From positions 3,320,599 through 3,384,598 of the forward strand of contig NZ_CP145809.1 of assembly GCF_038049925.1 (NCBI RefSeq): 64,000 bases of DNA, given 5' to 3'. Under the pieces are notes generated by a model. The model ran no database searches and was not told the DNA's origin. It was given only the letters and a program-made list of their open reading frames with translations. Source of the stretch: Georgenia sp. M64 (GTDB lineage: Bacteria > Actinomycetota > Actinomycetes > Actinomycetales > Actinomycetaceae). Below, in pieces: positions 25,086 to 33,902 of this stretch; positions within the stretch are counted from its first letter, which is position 1; each line of letters opens with the position of its first letter. The translations under genes were made by a program, and so were the position numbers.

Positions 25086-26585
25086 TCAGTTGGTGCGGAA
25101 GGTGGTGGTGCCGAGGAGGGTGCCGTCGCGGCGGTGGAAGGTCCATCGGTCGGTGTGTCGTTCGATGGTGATGTGGCGGTTGTGGACGTGGTCGTGGTGG
25201 TGCCAGCAGAGCAGGATGCCTTTGCGGAGGTCGGTGGGGCCGTGCTGGCTGTACCACCACAGGGAGTGGTGGATCTCGCCCTCGCCGGGTGGTGCTGAGC
25301 AGTCGGGGTACTGGCAGTGGCGGTCCCGGGCGATGATCGCCCTGGTCTGGGCGGTGGTGTAGAGGCGTTCCTCGCGGCCGACGTCCAGGGGTTGGGAGTC
25401 GGGCCCGAACACGACGCGGTGGATGCCGGAGGAGCAGGCCAGGCGGGCCAGGAGGGCGGGGGGCAGGGGGGTGCCGTCGGGGAAGGTGGCGGGCTCCGCG
25501 GCGGCCATCGCGGCCAGGTCGACGTCGGCGCTGATGAGCGCCTCGGGGGCGCCGCAGGTACAGGGGGCCGCGGCGGCGGTGTCGGTGCCGCCGGTGACGC
25601 CGGTGGCGGTGTCGGTGGTGTCGTTGGCGCCGGTCGTGACCGGGGTGAGGCCGAACGCGGCGCCCGGGCCGCTGGCGCCGGGGCTGGTGGGGCCGGGGCT
25701 GGTGGTGCGGGTGGCGGGGCAGGAGGGGTGGTGGGGGGTGGGGGTGGTCTGGGCGAGCAGGGCCAGGGTGGTGAAGGGGACGGTGACGCAAAGGTGGGGT
25801 CGGACCCGGGCGAAGGGTTTGAGGACGCCGGCGTCGAGGGTGAGGTGGGCCAGGGAGCCCAGGGCGCCGGCGCGGCGCTGGTTGGGGGTGCGGGTATCGG
25901 TCGCGGCGGGGGTGCCGACCCGGGCGTCGAGGGCGGTCAGGAGCGCGGTGCCGGTGGCTTTGGAGAGCCACCCGCCGGGGACGTAGCCGTCGGTGGTCTC
26001 GGCGAGGTAGAACTCCTCGCGGTCGGCGTCGGCGCGGTAGGCGCGGTCGGCGGCGTCGGGGTCGGCGCGCAGGGCCCAGTGGCGCAGGGCCAGGGTGAAG
26101 CCCTGGGCGTCCATGGTGGTGGCGTGGCGCAGGAGGAAGTCCTCGCCGACCTCGTGGTGGCGCAGCAGGGCCTGGCGGGCCGGGGTGTCGGTGGTGTGGC
26201 GGACCAGGGCGGCGGCGTGGTCGACGCTGATCGCGCCGGTCGCCAGGGCGGTCGCGGTGGCGGGGAGGTGGTCGCGCAGGGCGCGGGCCTGGCGGACCTT
26301 GCGGGCCGCGGCACTGTGGTGGCGGCCGGAGCGGTTGCGGTACCAGGTGGCCATGGACCGGGCCCCGTCCAGGGCCCACCGGCCGTCGGCCTCGATCGCG
26401 GTCAGGGCCTGGGCGGTCAGGGCCTCGACCTGGCGGCGCAGGGTCTCGGCCTGGTCGAGGACGTCGAGGGCGACCTGGGCGGGGTGGTCGAGCAGGTCGG
26501 TCGTCAGGACCGCCGTGAGGGCGTCCTGCGCCGTGGTGAGCAGGGCGGTGGTCTCGCTCCCGGGCAGCTCGGCGGTGACCGCCAT
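25086..26585 (-). CDS. DUF222 / 13E12-family HNH endonuclease
   Basis: 499-aa protein. DUF222 occupies about 20-300 (AAARKVRQARALRDHLPATATAL, GAISVDHAAALV), then a Thr/Pro/Gly-rich insert, then a C-terminal HNH nuclease at about 415-465: CQYPDCSAPPGEGEIHHSLW then GILLCWHHHDHVH, with the Cys knuckles and catalytic His visible. The 13E12-repeat family is multi-copy in actinobacteria. An SOS box lies 40 bp upstream and GGAGGTGAA precedes ATG 26585, so LexA control is likely. Its role in DNA repair or mobility is unknown. Confidence 0.88.
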   Translation of the reverse strand: MAVTAELPGSETTALLTTAQDALTAVLTTDLLDHPAQVALDVLDQAETLRRQVEALTAQALTAIEADGRWALDGARSMATWYRNRSGRHHSAAARKVRQARALRDHLPATATALATGAISVDHAAALVRHTTDTPARQALLRHHEVGEDFLLRHATTMDAQGFTLALRHWALRADPDAADRAYRADADREEFYLAETTDGYVPGGWLSKATGTALLTALDARVGTPAATDTRTPNQRRAGALGSLAHLTLDAGVLKPFARVRPHLCVTVPFTTLALLAQTTPTPHHPSCPATRTTSPGPTSPGASGPGAAFGLTPVTTGANDTTDTATGVTGGTDTAAAAPCTCGAPEALISADVDLAAMAAAEPATFPDGTPLPPALLARLACSSGIHRVVFGPDSQPLDVGREERLYTTAQTRAIIARDRHCQYPDCSAPPGEGEIHHSLWWYSQHGPTDLRKGILLCWHHHDHVHNRHITIERHTDRWTFHRRDGTLLGTTTFRTN

Positions 26586-26961
26586 GACCGTTCACCTCCC
26601 TCGTCCGTGTTGACCCTCACCGTATCGAACGGGCGTTCGGCAGGTCTAGAGGAACGGCGTCATTCCGCCAAATTTGTGGACACCCACGCACGAACCACAC
26701 CTGTGGAGGAACAGTCGGATGGACCGTGGCCGCCTGAACTTTGACGGGTGGATAGTGGCGGCCTGAACCGGGGCGAGTCTGATTCCGGAGCGAGTAGAAC
26801 GAGGATGCGAACTGACGTTGCCGGTGCCGGCTTGACCACAACCGCCTGCCCTCCGCACCTGAGGCGCTCGAGTCGGTGACGCCGAGAGATGCGCCGTATC
26901 ATCGCCGGGCCAGCGCGGGCGCGTTCCCCGCGCGCCCGGACCGAACCGGGGAGGACGCTCG
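26586..26961. other. Intergenic region, SOS box and possible IS-end remnant
   Basis: 376 bp with no convincing gene. It holds the SOS box (26625-26640) and two direct copies of GTGGC(C/G)GCCTGAAC at 26726-26739 and 26755-26768, which resemble an IS end but have no partner nearby. The promoter of the second mscL gene must lie here. Confidence 0.5.
26625..26640. promoter_or_regulatory. LexA SOS box upstream of the HNH gene
   Basis: TCGAACGGGCGTTCGG fits the actinobacterial LexA consensus TCGAAC-N4-GTTCGA except for the last base. It lies 40 bp upstream of the HNH start. Some mycobacterial 13E12 genes are known LexA targets, so DNA-damage induction is likely. Confidence 0.75.
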
Positions 26962-27372
26962 ATGCTGCAGGGATTCAAGGAGTTCGTCGCGCGAGGGAAC
27001 GCCGTGGACCTCGCCGTGGGCGTCGTCATCGGCGCGGCTTTCGGCGGGGTGGTCACCGCCATCGTCGAGAAGGTGCTCAACCCGCTCGTGGCGGGGATCG
27101 TCGGGCAGCCGAACTTCGACGACGTCCTCGCCTTCACCCTCGGCGACGCGACCGTCCAGCCCGGCGCCGTCGTCACCGCGCTCGTGAACTTCCTGCTCGT
27201 CGCCGGCGCGATCTACTTCCTCGTGGTCACCCCCATGAACAGGCTGGCCGCGAGGCGTCGGGACGAGGAGGCCGAGCCGGCCGCCCCGGCGGACGACGTG
27301 CGAGTGCTCACGGAGATCCGCGATCTGCTGGCCGCCCAGGCGAGCGCCCCGGCCGACGCCGAACGCCGCTGA
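26962..27372 (+). CDS. mscL: Large-conductance mechanosensitive channel MscL (copy 2)
   Basis: 136-aa MscL with the classical TM1 sequence FVARGNAVDLAVGVVIGAAFGGVV, loop GQPNFDDV, TM2 ALVNFLLVAGAIYFLVVTPMN and C-terminal helix VRVLTEIRDLLAAQ. It is closer to the canonical family than copy 1 (24501-24872), which lies 2 kb away on the other strand across the HNH gene. GGAGGA precedes ATG 26962. Two paralogues so close suggest local acquisition or an old duplication; the TM1 differences argue against a recent one. Confidence 0.92.
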   Translation: MLQGFKEFVARGNAVDLAVGVVIGAAFGGVVTAIVEKVLNPLVAGIVGQPNFDDVLAFTLGDATVQPGAVVTALVNFLLVAGAIYFLVVTPMNRLAARRRDEEAEPAAPADDVRVLTEIRDLLAAQASAPADAERR

Positions 27373-27381
27373 CACCCAGGT

Positions 27382-27423
27382 TCAGGGCTCAGGGCTCAGG
27401 GCTCAGGGCTCAGGGCTCAGGGC
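27382..27423. repeat. TCAGGGC heptamer x6
   Basis: Six perfect tandem copies start 9 bp after the second mscL stop. This is a slippage-prone microsatellite. Confidence 0.9.
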
Positions 27424-27434
27424 CAGCGGCTCAT

Positions 27435-27500
27435 CGGCAGCGGCAGCGGCAGCGGCATCGGCAGCGGCAGCGGCAGCGGCAGCGGCAGCGGCAGCGGCAG
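27435..27500. repeat. CGGCAG hexamer x11
   Basis: Eleven tandem hexamers, ten CGGCAG and one CGGCAT (27453-27458). No supported gene crosses it. Confidence 0.9.
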
Positions 27501-27619
27501 CGGCCCTCGAGTGTGACGCCGAGCAGCTCCGGCCGAGGCACCGACCGGACCGGCCGGCGCGTTCCATCCCCGTCTCACCGGGCGACCGCGCCACCAGCCC
27601 ACCCCTGCACCCGGCGTGG

Positions 27620-27835
27620 CTACTGCCGCCCCCAGTGCGGCGGCACGTCCTCGATGAGCCTGGCGTCGTTCGCGCCCGCGGCACCGGACGGAGCCGGGCG
27701 CGCGACGGCGCCCGGGTCCCCGGTGTGCAGGGCCTCGGCCTCCCCGGATACCTCACCCGATGCGAGGCGCCGTCGATCGGCCTCCGAGAGCGCGATGACC
27801 CGCCGGTGACGGCGGCGCCGAGGAGCCTCGCTCAC
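27620..27835 (-). CDS. Small basic protein, unknown
   Basis: 71 aa, with Arg/His-rich N-terminus MSEAPRRRRHRRVIALSEADRRRLASGE, then an Ala/Gly-rich part and a C-terminus LIEDVPPHWGRQ. I recognise no family. Its ATG overlaps the stop of the large helicase-like gene by ATGA (27832-27835), which supports a real, coupled gene. A nucleic-acid-binding accessory to that protein is possible, but only from charge and position. Confidence 0.55.
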   Translation of the reverse strand: MSEAPRRRRHRRVIALSEADRRRLASGEVSGEAEALHTGDPGAVARPAPSGAAGANDARLIEDVPPHWGRQ

Positions 27836-30800
27836 GGCCGCCGCCGCACCACGTGCCCGAGCACGGCGTCGACCTGGGCGCCGCGCAGCGTGAGGGCCAG
27901 CGCGCCGCGCAGCTCCTCGACGAGCTCGGCGTCGTCGCGCTCGGCGCCGTCGGAGACGACCCAGGCCAGGAGGTCGTCGAGCTGGTCGTCGCTGTACGCG
28001 GCGAGCGGCAGTCCGGCCACGACCGGCGGCCGGGGCCCGCGCTCACGTACGGGCCCGCGTCGGGCCACGGCGCCCGGGTCGTCGGTGCCGGAGAGAGGGC
28101 CGGGCACCGCGCCCTCCGTCGGCGGAACGTCGGCGCCGGCCACCCGGCCTGTGGCACCGGCTCCCGGTGCCGCTGCCGGGTCACCGGCAGCCGCGTCGTC
28201 GACCGGGGCACCGTCAGGACGGGGCCCACCCCCACGCCGGCCACCGTCATGCGGCTCGGCGCCGTCACCGTGCGCCGAGGCACCGTTCGAGTGCGCACCG
28301 TCGTCGGTGCCCGCGCCGCTCCGGTGCGCATCCCCCGCCGCGTACGTGTGAGGCAGCGCGGAGCGGGCGGGGGTGGCGGCGGCCAGGGCGGCCTCCGCCG
28401 CCGCGCGGCGCTCCTCGACGACGGCGAGCACCTCGGCGAGGATCGCCTCGGCCTCCGCCTGCGGGTCCATGAACACCGCCGTCGAGAACGCGGTCCGGAC
28501 CCGCCAGCCCCGGGCCGTGAGCCGCTGGACCCAGTGCCGGTCGCGCCGGCGCAGGCTCTCCTCGGCCACGTACTCGGCATCGTCGGTGAGGACGGCGACG
28601 ACGAGCTCCCCGGGGAGCTCGGGGTGACCGATCGCGAGCGGGATGCGCACCCCGCCCGGCAGCCCGTAGCGCGGCACGACGGTCAGTCCGAGGCGCCACA
28701 GCCGCTCGGCGAGGTCGACGAGGAGCTGGTCGGGCTTCTCCCCCGGTGCGGCGGTGGGCGTCTCGCCCGGCAGCGCCCCGGTGGCGGCCTGGTCGAGGAG
28801 GTCGGCGAGCAGCTTCGGCCCGGCCTGGCTGACCCTGCTGCGGTCGATCTCACCCGGGCCGATGCAGCTGACGATGACGAGCTGGTGGCGCACGGCGTCG
28901 AGGGCGTCGACGAGGCACGCGAGGCCGTCCGGGCCGGAGACCGGGCCGAAGCGGTGCAGCACCCGCCCGTGCGGGGTCTTGCCGAACCCGACCGAGAGCA
29001 CGACGACGTCGCGGCGCAGCCCGGCGGCGCCATCGACCTCGAGGACCGTGAACGGCTCGGGCCGGTCGGGGGCGAAGAAGCCGGCGACGGCGTGGCTGTC
29101 GGCGACGGCGGCGCGCACGGCCTCGCGCACCCGGTCGGCGTGGCGGGCGTTGAGGGCCACGACGGCGAGGGACTGCTCGGGGGTGGTGAGGGCGTGCTCG
29201 ACGACGAGGTCCACGACCCGGTCGACCTCGCTCTGCACCGACTCCACCGCGTCGGAGCCGGGCGCCGGCATGCCGAAGCCCTCGACGAGGTCCAGGCGCA
29301 TCCGCGACGCCGACGGCGGCGCGGGCACGGAGCGGATGACGTCGCCGTAGCCGTGGGCGGAGAGGAACGCGGCGATCCCCTCGTCCCGCTCGGCCCGGCC
29401 GGTCGGCAGGGTCACGGCAGGCAGGAGCGGGGCGAGCGCACCGACGAGACCGTCGCCGCCGCGCCGCGAGTCGCCCACGAGGACGACCTGGCGGGCCCGG
29501 GCCAGCAGGGCCACGGCCTGCTCGACCGGCAGGTTCTGCACGCCGTCGAGGACGAGGAGGTCCACGCTCGGCTCCTCGGGCGCGAGCTGGGCGACGAGCA
29601 TGGGGGCGACGAGCCACACGGGCCGCACGACGCCGGTCAGGCGCGGGTGGGCGGCGAGGGTCTCCCGCAGGTTGGCGCCGCGGTCGGCGCCGAGCGCGTG
29701 GTAGAGCCGGGCGGCCTCGTCGCGGTGCTCACGGACGGTGGCGCGCACGTTGGCGGCGACGGCGCGGCGCACCGGGCCGGCGAGGGAGGCGACCTGGGCC
29801 TCGTCCAGCTCCCGGAACCGCTCCGCGAGGGCCGTGAGCGCGGGTCCGTCGTGCCCGGCGAGCGCGGGGTCCGTGCGCAGGATCTGCTCGAGGACCGAGC
29901 TCCACCAGGCCAGGTCCAGCTCGGGCCCCACGAGGGAGGTCGGCACGCGCCGCTCGGTGAGGTCGTCGACGAGCGCGCCCAGCCCGCGCGAGCGCAGCGA
30001 CCCGAGCAGGGCGGTGCGCTCGGGCAGCAGGCGCAGGGCGGGGGCGTCGAGCCCGAGCTCGCGCATCCGGGTGGTCAGCGCCGGGAGCTCGAGCGTGAAC
30101 AGGTCCTCCCGGCCCGCGCCGGCGCCGACGACGTCCTGCAGGGCGGCGAGGTCGGCGTGGGCCTGGGCGGCAGTCGTCTTGATCTCGGCCAGGCCGTCGG
30201 GAAGGCGGGGCCAGCCGCCGGCCGGGTCGTAGCGCCGCCAGATCTCGCGCTGCTCCTGCACGCGCACCAGCTCGGCGTTGAGGTCGGCGACCGGACGGCC
30301 CGGACGCAGGAGGTCCTTGGCCTGCTTGCGCAGGCGCCGGCGCACCGACCATTTCATCGACAGCCCGCGGTCCTTGCGCCAGCGGCGGGTCGCCGTCGCG
30401 ACGACCATGTCCGCCGCGGAGCGCTCGAAGATCTGCGGGAGGAAGACGTCCAGGGCCTCGGCGACCCCGTCGAGCATCCCCAGCTGCTCCTCCCACTGGG
30501 TGAGCGTGGTGGCGCGCTCGATGCCGGTCTCGCGCACGACCCGGTCGACCTGGGCGGTCACCGCCGGGAGGGTGAGCTCGCCGAGCCGCTGGGTGCGCTC
30601 GAGCGCGGTGGAGGCGGCGGGCGCGTCGGACAGGCGCGCGCCGTACCAGGGGGTGTCCGAGGGGCGCAGCGTGAACGCGCCCAGCACCGACGCGCGGGCG
30701 AGCTCCTCGTGCGCGGCGGCCAGGCCGCCGTCGACGAGGGATCGCAGCGTGCGGGCGTCCAGGCGCACGCGGGTGCGCGGGCCCGGCCGGGCGGCGGTGA

Positions 30801-32727
30801 GCTCGGCGAGGGCCTGGAGGGCGTCGTAGCCCGAGGCGTCCCAGTCCTCGTGGCGGGCGTGCAGCCCCGCCACGTAGCTGCCCAGCCGGTTCCGCACATC
30901 CACCAGCTCGGCGCGCAGGGCGGCGTTGGCGTCGTCGTCGACCTCGACCTCGTGGGCGTCGAGACCGGCGCGGAGCGAGGCGGCCGCCGAGGTCCGCCAA
31001 CGGCTGTCGGTGGACAGGTCGAGCACCAGCTCGCCGAGGCCGAGCTCGGAGATCCGCTGGAGCAGGGCGCGGCCGGTGCGCCGCGAGCCGGGTACGTACA
31101 TGGCGGTCCGGCCCGACGCGGCGGCGTCGGCCAGGATCGCGGCGACGGTGCCGGGGACGTCGGCGCCGGGCGGGGCGTCGAGGAACACGTGCGCACCGGA
31201 GGCGACGGCGTCGACGGCGTGGGCCTGGTCGACGTCGAGGTCGCCCGCCCCGCGCTCGGTGGCGGGGTCGCGGTCCACGGGGACCCGGCGGGGCAGGTCG
31301 ACCGTGAGCTCGGCGCGGGCGTCGGCGTCCCCGGCGAGGGCGGCGACCACCGTGGCGGCGGGCAGGTGCGGTGCCATGGCGTCGAGGTCGTCGACGAGGG
31401 CCTGGCCGGGATGGACGAAGGGGCCGACGACGATCCGCTCGGAGAGCTCGAAGCCGGGCAGGTTCTCCCGGCCGAGCTCACCGAGGCGGGCCAGCGCCAG
31501 GCGGGGCATGAAGCCCTGGTCGGTGTAGGCGGACCTGCCGACGGCGGTGACGTCGTCGTCGACGCCCGCCGCCCGCAGGGCCCGCACGAGCACGGGGTTG
31601 ACCTCGATGGCGGACTCGAGGTCGATGTCGAAGTCCGACTCCCCGGGGTGGGCCTCGAGCCGCACGGCCCGCAGGAGCACCGGCGCGTGGACGGTGCGGA
31701 CCCGGGTCCGGGCCGCGTCCTCGGCCGTTTCGGGGGTGCGCGTCGGCGGGGCCACCGGTGCGTCCGCCGAGGCGCCGCGGTGCGGCTGGTCCGCCCCGGC
31801 AGTCGTGGCGGCCTCGTCGTTCGGCGTGGCGACGGCGTCCGCTGGGGCCGCGTCCGGGGTCATCGCACCGTCCGGGGTGGTCGCTCCGTCCGGGGTGGTC
31901 GCACCGTCCGGGGTGGTCGCACCGTCCGGGGTGGTCGCACCGTTCGGGGTGGTCGCACCCTCCGTGGGAGCCGCAGCGTCCGTCGGCGTCTCGTCGTCCG
32001 CGACCACGGCACCGTCCGTGGTCACCGTGCCGTCGCCGAGCCCTGCCTGGTCCGGGGTGCCGGCCGAGGAGCGGGCGGTGGCCGCGTGGTCGGCGTGGGC
32101 CGTGCCGGGGTCCGCGGAGACCTCCAGGACCAGCGAGCCCGTGTCGGTGAGGTCCGGCGCCACCGGGTCGGGCAGGACCGTCCAGGTGGCCACGCCGATC
32201 GCGAGGTAGGTGGGGGCGACGCCGTACCGCTGGGCGAGCTCGTCGGCCCGGGCACGCACGGTCCGGGCGGCGCGGCGAGCGGCGAGCTGCGCCCCGCCCT
32301 CGCGCACGAGGTTGTTGAGCCGCGTGGTGCGTCCGGCGTACAGCTGGGCGATGCCGGACGGGTGGGCGGCCGTGAGGTCGATGACGGCGTCGCCGAGGAG
32401 GGTGATGTCGGCCAGGGTCGACGCCCCACCGAGACGGACGAGGCTCTCCCGCCAGGTCGCGGCGGCCCTCGCGACCAGCGCGGCGCGCTCGGGGTCGACG
32501 TCCCGTGGCCGCACGGGGCGGAACGGGCGGGCGACCGAGCGCCGGGGAGTCCGGCCCTCGCGGCTGAACGCCGAGCCCGGTGCCGGCCCGTCCGGGACGA
32601 CGGCGGGCTCGTCGGGCGATGCGGTCGCGACCGCACCACCGCGGCGTCCGTCGTTGCGGTCCTGGGCGGCCCGAGCGGCGTGGCGCCGGGCCTGCCCGCC
32701 TCGGGAGAAGAGCGCAGGAGGGGTCAT
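27832..32727 (-). CDS. Giant SF1-helicase-like protein with Vsr/REase-like domain
   Basis: 1631 aa from ATG 32727. An Arg-rich N-terminus and a DUF-like region (about 90-240) lead to a low-complexity TTPDGA repeat linker (about 255-290). A helicase core follows: DVDQAHAVDAVASGAHVF with a P-loop equivalent reading DAPPGADVPGT (about 512), VDLLVLDGVQNLP in the Walker B place (about 1054), VVLVGDSRRGGDG, and UvrD-like FTVLEVDGAAGLRRDVVVLSV. A PD-(D/E)XK-like part (about 1340-1430, WVQRLTARGWRVRTAFS) is C-terminal. Lys and Ser/Thr of Walker A and the acidic DExx pair are missing, so ATPase activity is doubtful. Confidence 0.75.
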   Translation of the reverse strand: MTPPALFSRGGQARRHAARAAQDRNDGRRGGAVATASPDEPAVVPDGPAPGSAFSREGRTPRRSVARPFRPVRPRDVDPERAALVARAAATWRESLVRLGGASTLADITLLGDAVIDLTAAHPSGIAQLYAGRTTRLNNLVREGGAQLAARRAARTVRARADELAQRYGVAPTYLAIGVATWTVLPDPVAPDLTDTGSLVLEVSADPGTAHADHAATARSSAGTPDQAGLGDGTVTTDGAVVADDETPTDAAAPTEGATTPNGATTPDGATTPDGATTPDGATTPDGAMTPDAAPADAVATPNDEAATTAGADQPHRGASADAPVAPPTRTPETAEDAARTRVRTVHAPVLLRAVRLEAHPGESDFDIDLESAIEVNPVLVRALRAAGVDDDVTAVGRSAYTDQGFMPRLALARLGELGRENLPGFELSERIVVGPFVHPGQALVDDLDAMAPHLPAATVVAALAGDADARAELTVDLPRRVPVDRDPATERGAGDLDVDQAHAVDAVASGAHVFLDAPPGADVPGTVAAILADAAASGRTAMYVPGSRRTGRALLQRISELGLGELVLDLSTDSRWRTSAAASLRAGLDAHEVEVDDDANAALRAELVDVRNRLGSYVAGLHARHEDWDASGYDALQALAELTAARPGPRTRVRLDARTLRSLVDGGLAAAHEELARASVLGAFTLRPSDTPWYGARLSDAPAASTALERTQRLGELTLPAVTAQVDRVVRETGIERATTLTQWEEQLGMLDGVAEALDVFLPQIFERSAADMVVATATRRWRKDRGLSMKWSVRRRLRKQAKDLLRPGRPVADLNAELVRVQEQREIWRRYDPAGGWPRLPDGLAEIKTTAAQAHADLAALQDVVGAGAGREDLFTLELPALTTRMRELGLDAPALRLLPERTALLGSLRSRGLGALVDDLTERRVPTSLVGPELDLAWWSSVLEQILRTDPALAGHDGPALTALAERFRELDEAQVASLAGPVRRAVAANVRATVREHRDEAARLYHALGADRGANLRETLAAHPRLTGVVRPVWLVAPMLVAQLAPEEPSVDLLVLDGVQNLPVEQAVALLARARQVVLVGDSRRGGDGLVGALAPLLPAVTLPTGRAERDEGIAAFLSAHGYGDVIRSVPAPPSASRMRLDLVEGFGMPAPGSDAVESVQSEVDRVVDLVVEHALTTPEQSLAVVALNARHADRVREAVRAAVADSHAVAGFFAPDRPEPFTVLEVDGAAGLRRDVVVLSVGFGKTPHGRVLHRFGPVSGPDGLACLVDALDAVRHQLVIVSCIGPGEIDRSRVSQAGPKLLADLLDQAATGALPGETPTAAPGEKPDQLLVDLAERLWRLGLTVVPRYGLPGGVRIPLAIGHPELPGELVVAVLTDDAEYVAEESLRRRDRHWVQRLTARGWRVRTAFSTAVFMDPQAEAEAILAEVLAVVEERRAAAEAALAAATPARSALPHTYAAGDAHRSGAGTDDGAHSNGASAHGDGAEPHDGGRRGGGPRPDGAPVDDAAAGDPAAAPGAGATGRVAGADVPPTEGAVPGPLSGTDDPGAVARRGPVRERGPRPPVVAGLPLAAYSDDQLDDLLAWVVSDGAERDDAELVEELRGALALTLRGAQVDAVLGHVVRRRP
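31865..31962. repeat. 18-bp tandem repeat inside the helicase-like gene
   Basis: About 5.5 copies of GCACCGTCCGGGGTGGTC encode a (TTPDGA)n linker on the minus strand. The unit length is a multiple of three, so copy-number change would lengthen or shorten the linker without a frameshift. Confidence 0.85.
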
Positions 32728-33023
32728 CCCACCACCGTAGGCAGGGCCGGGGCGGGGCGCGTGGTGCCGCGCCGAGGAGCGGGACCCGGCGCCCGCCGGC
32801 GGCACCCGGCGCACGCGCGGGGCTCTCCACCGGCACCGAGGCCGGGCTGCGCCAGCACCATCGACGAGGGTGGCGGGACCGCCGTGTCGGTGCTCTTGTC
32901 GGTGTTCCAGGTCCGGGGTCCCGGGCCGGCGCGCCCTGAACGGAGCGCGACGCGCAGGGGGGGTTCGGCATCGCGCCCCGTCCACCGCCATCCTCGCTCA
33001 CCCGGCGGACCCGGTCAACGGAC

Positions 33024-33893
33024 TCAGCCCAGCCAGCCCCGCACCTTCGTGCGTCCGAGCCGCCGCCGTGCGCGCGGCACCCGGGCCTCCGCCCGGTCGG
33101 CGAGGTCGCGCTCGACCAGCGCGACCCGGGCGTGCAGCCACGTCTCGGGCTCGGTCGCCGCGGGCCGCAGCCCCTCGAGCAGCGCCCGCGCGGTGACGGC
33201 GTCCTGGTGCTCACCCAGCACCTCCTGCAGCTCCTCCGCGGCCGCGGCGAGGCGGACCGCCGGCTTGCCGACGGCGGGCGCGACCGCCTCCGCGGCGTAC
33301 CTCAGCCGCTTGGCTGCCTTGCGGGCCTCGTGCAGCAGCGGGTCGCGGACGGCGGGGTCGTCCTCCGCGAGCGCCGCCTCGAGCCGGCGCACCACCCGGC
33401 GGTGGTCCTTGCGGACCCGGCGCCTCAGGTCCTTGCCGGACGTGCCGGGGACCAACGGCCCCGCACGGAACCGGTCCAGCGCACGGGTCAGGTCGCCGGC
33501 GCGCGGGGAGTCCAGCGCCTCGACGAGCTCGGCGTGGGCGGCGCGGTGCCGCTCCTCGAGAACGCGCGCGAGGGCGGCGACGGCGTCGTCGTCGCCGAGA
33601 CCGGATGCGTGCTCGGTCAGGCGGGCGGCCATCACCTCGGCGTCACGGACCGCCCCGAGCCGCCGGCCCAGCCACCTGGCGTCGTCTCGGAGCCGGTCCG
33701 CCGGCTCGAGGAGCGGCCCGAAGGTCGCCAGCGCGCTGCGCAGCCGCCGCGTCGCCACCCGCATGCGGTGCACCGCGTCGGGCTCGTCGGCCCGGACGGC
33801 GTCGACGAGCTCGGTGAGGGTGTCGACCTGCGCGCGCAGGTACCGCGCCACGGCCCTCCGGCCGCGCCGCCCTCCCACCTTCCCGCCGCCCAA
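33024..33893 (-). CDS. CHAD-domain protein
   Basis: 289 aa, mostly alpha-helical. It contains the conserved histidine-rich helices of CHAD domains: DAVHRMRVATRRLRSALATF near residue 40, LLHEARKAAKRLRYAAEA about 190-208, and LGEHQDAVTA. CHAD proteins bind polyphosphate through these basic helices and often accompany CYTH enzymes; no CYTH domain or polyphosphate kinase is present here. It lies 9 bp downstream of the dipeptidase gene, probably cotranscribed. A polyphosphate-binding role is inferred from the family. Confidence 0.88.
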   Translation of the reverse strand: MGGGKVGGRRGRRAVARYLRAQVDTLTELVDAVRADEPDAVHRMRVATRRLRSALATFGPLLEPADRLRDDARWLGRRLGAVRDAEVMAARLTEHASGLGDDDAVAALARVLEERHRAAHAELVEALDSPRAGDLTRALDRFRAGPLVPGTSGKDLRRRVRKDHRRVVRRLEAALAEDDPAVRDPLLHEARKAAKRLRYAAEAVAPAVGKPAVRLAAAAEELQEVLGEHQDAVTARALLEGLRPAATEPETWLHARVALVERDLADRAEARVPRARRRLGRTKVRGWLG

Positions 33894-33902
33894 GACGCCC
33901 CC

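Noticed and set aside
27384-27508. Ser/Ala-rich or Pro/Leu-rich proteins encoded across the microsatellites
   Set aside because: Frames open on several strands only because the repeats lack stops; no start context or family similarity.
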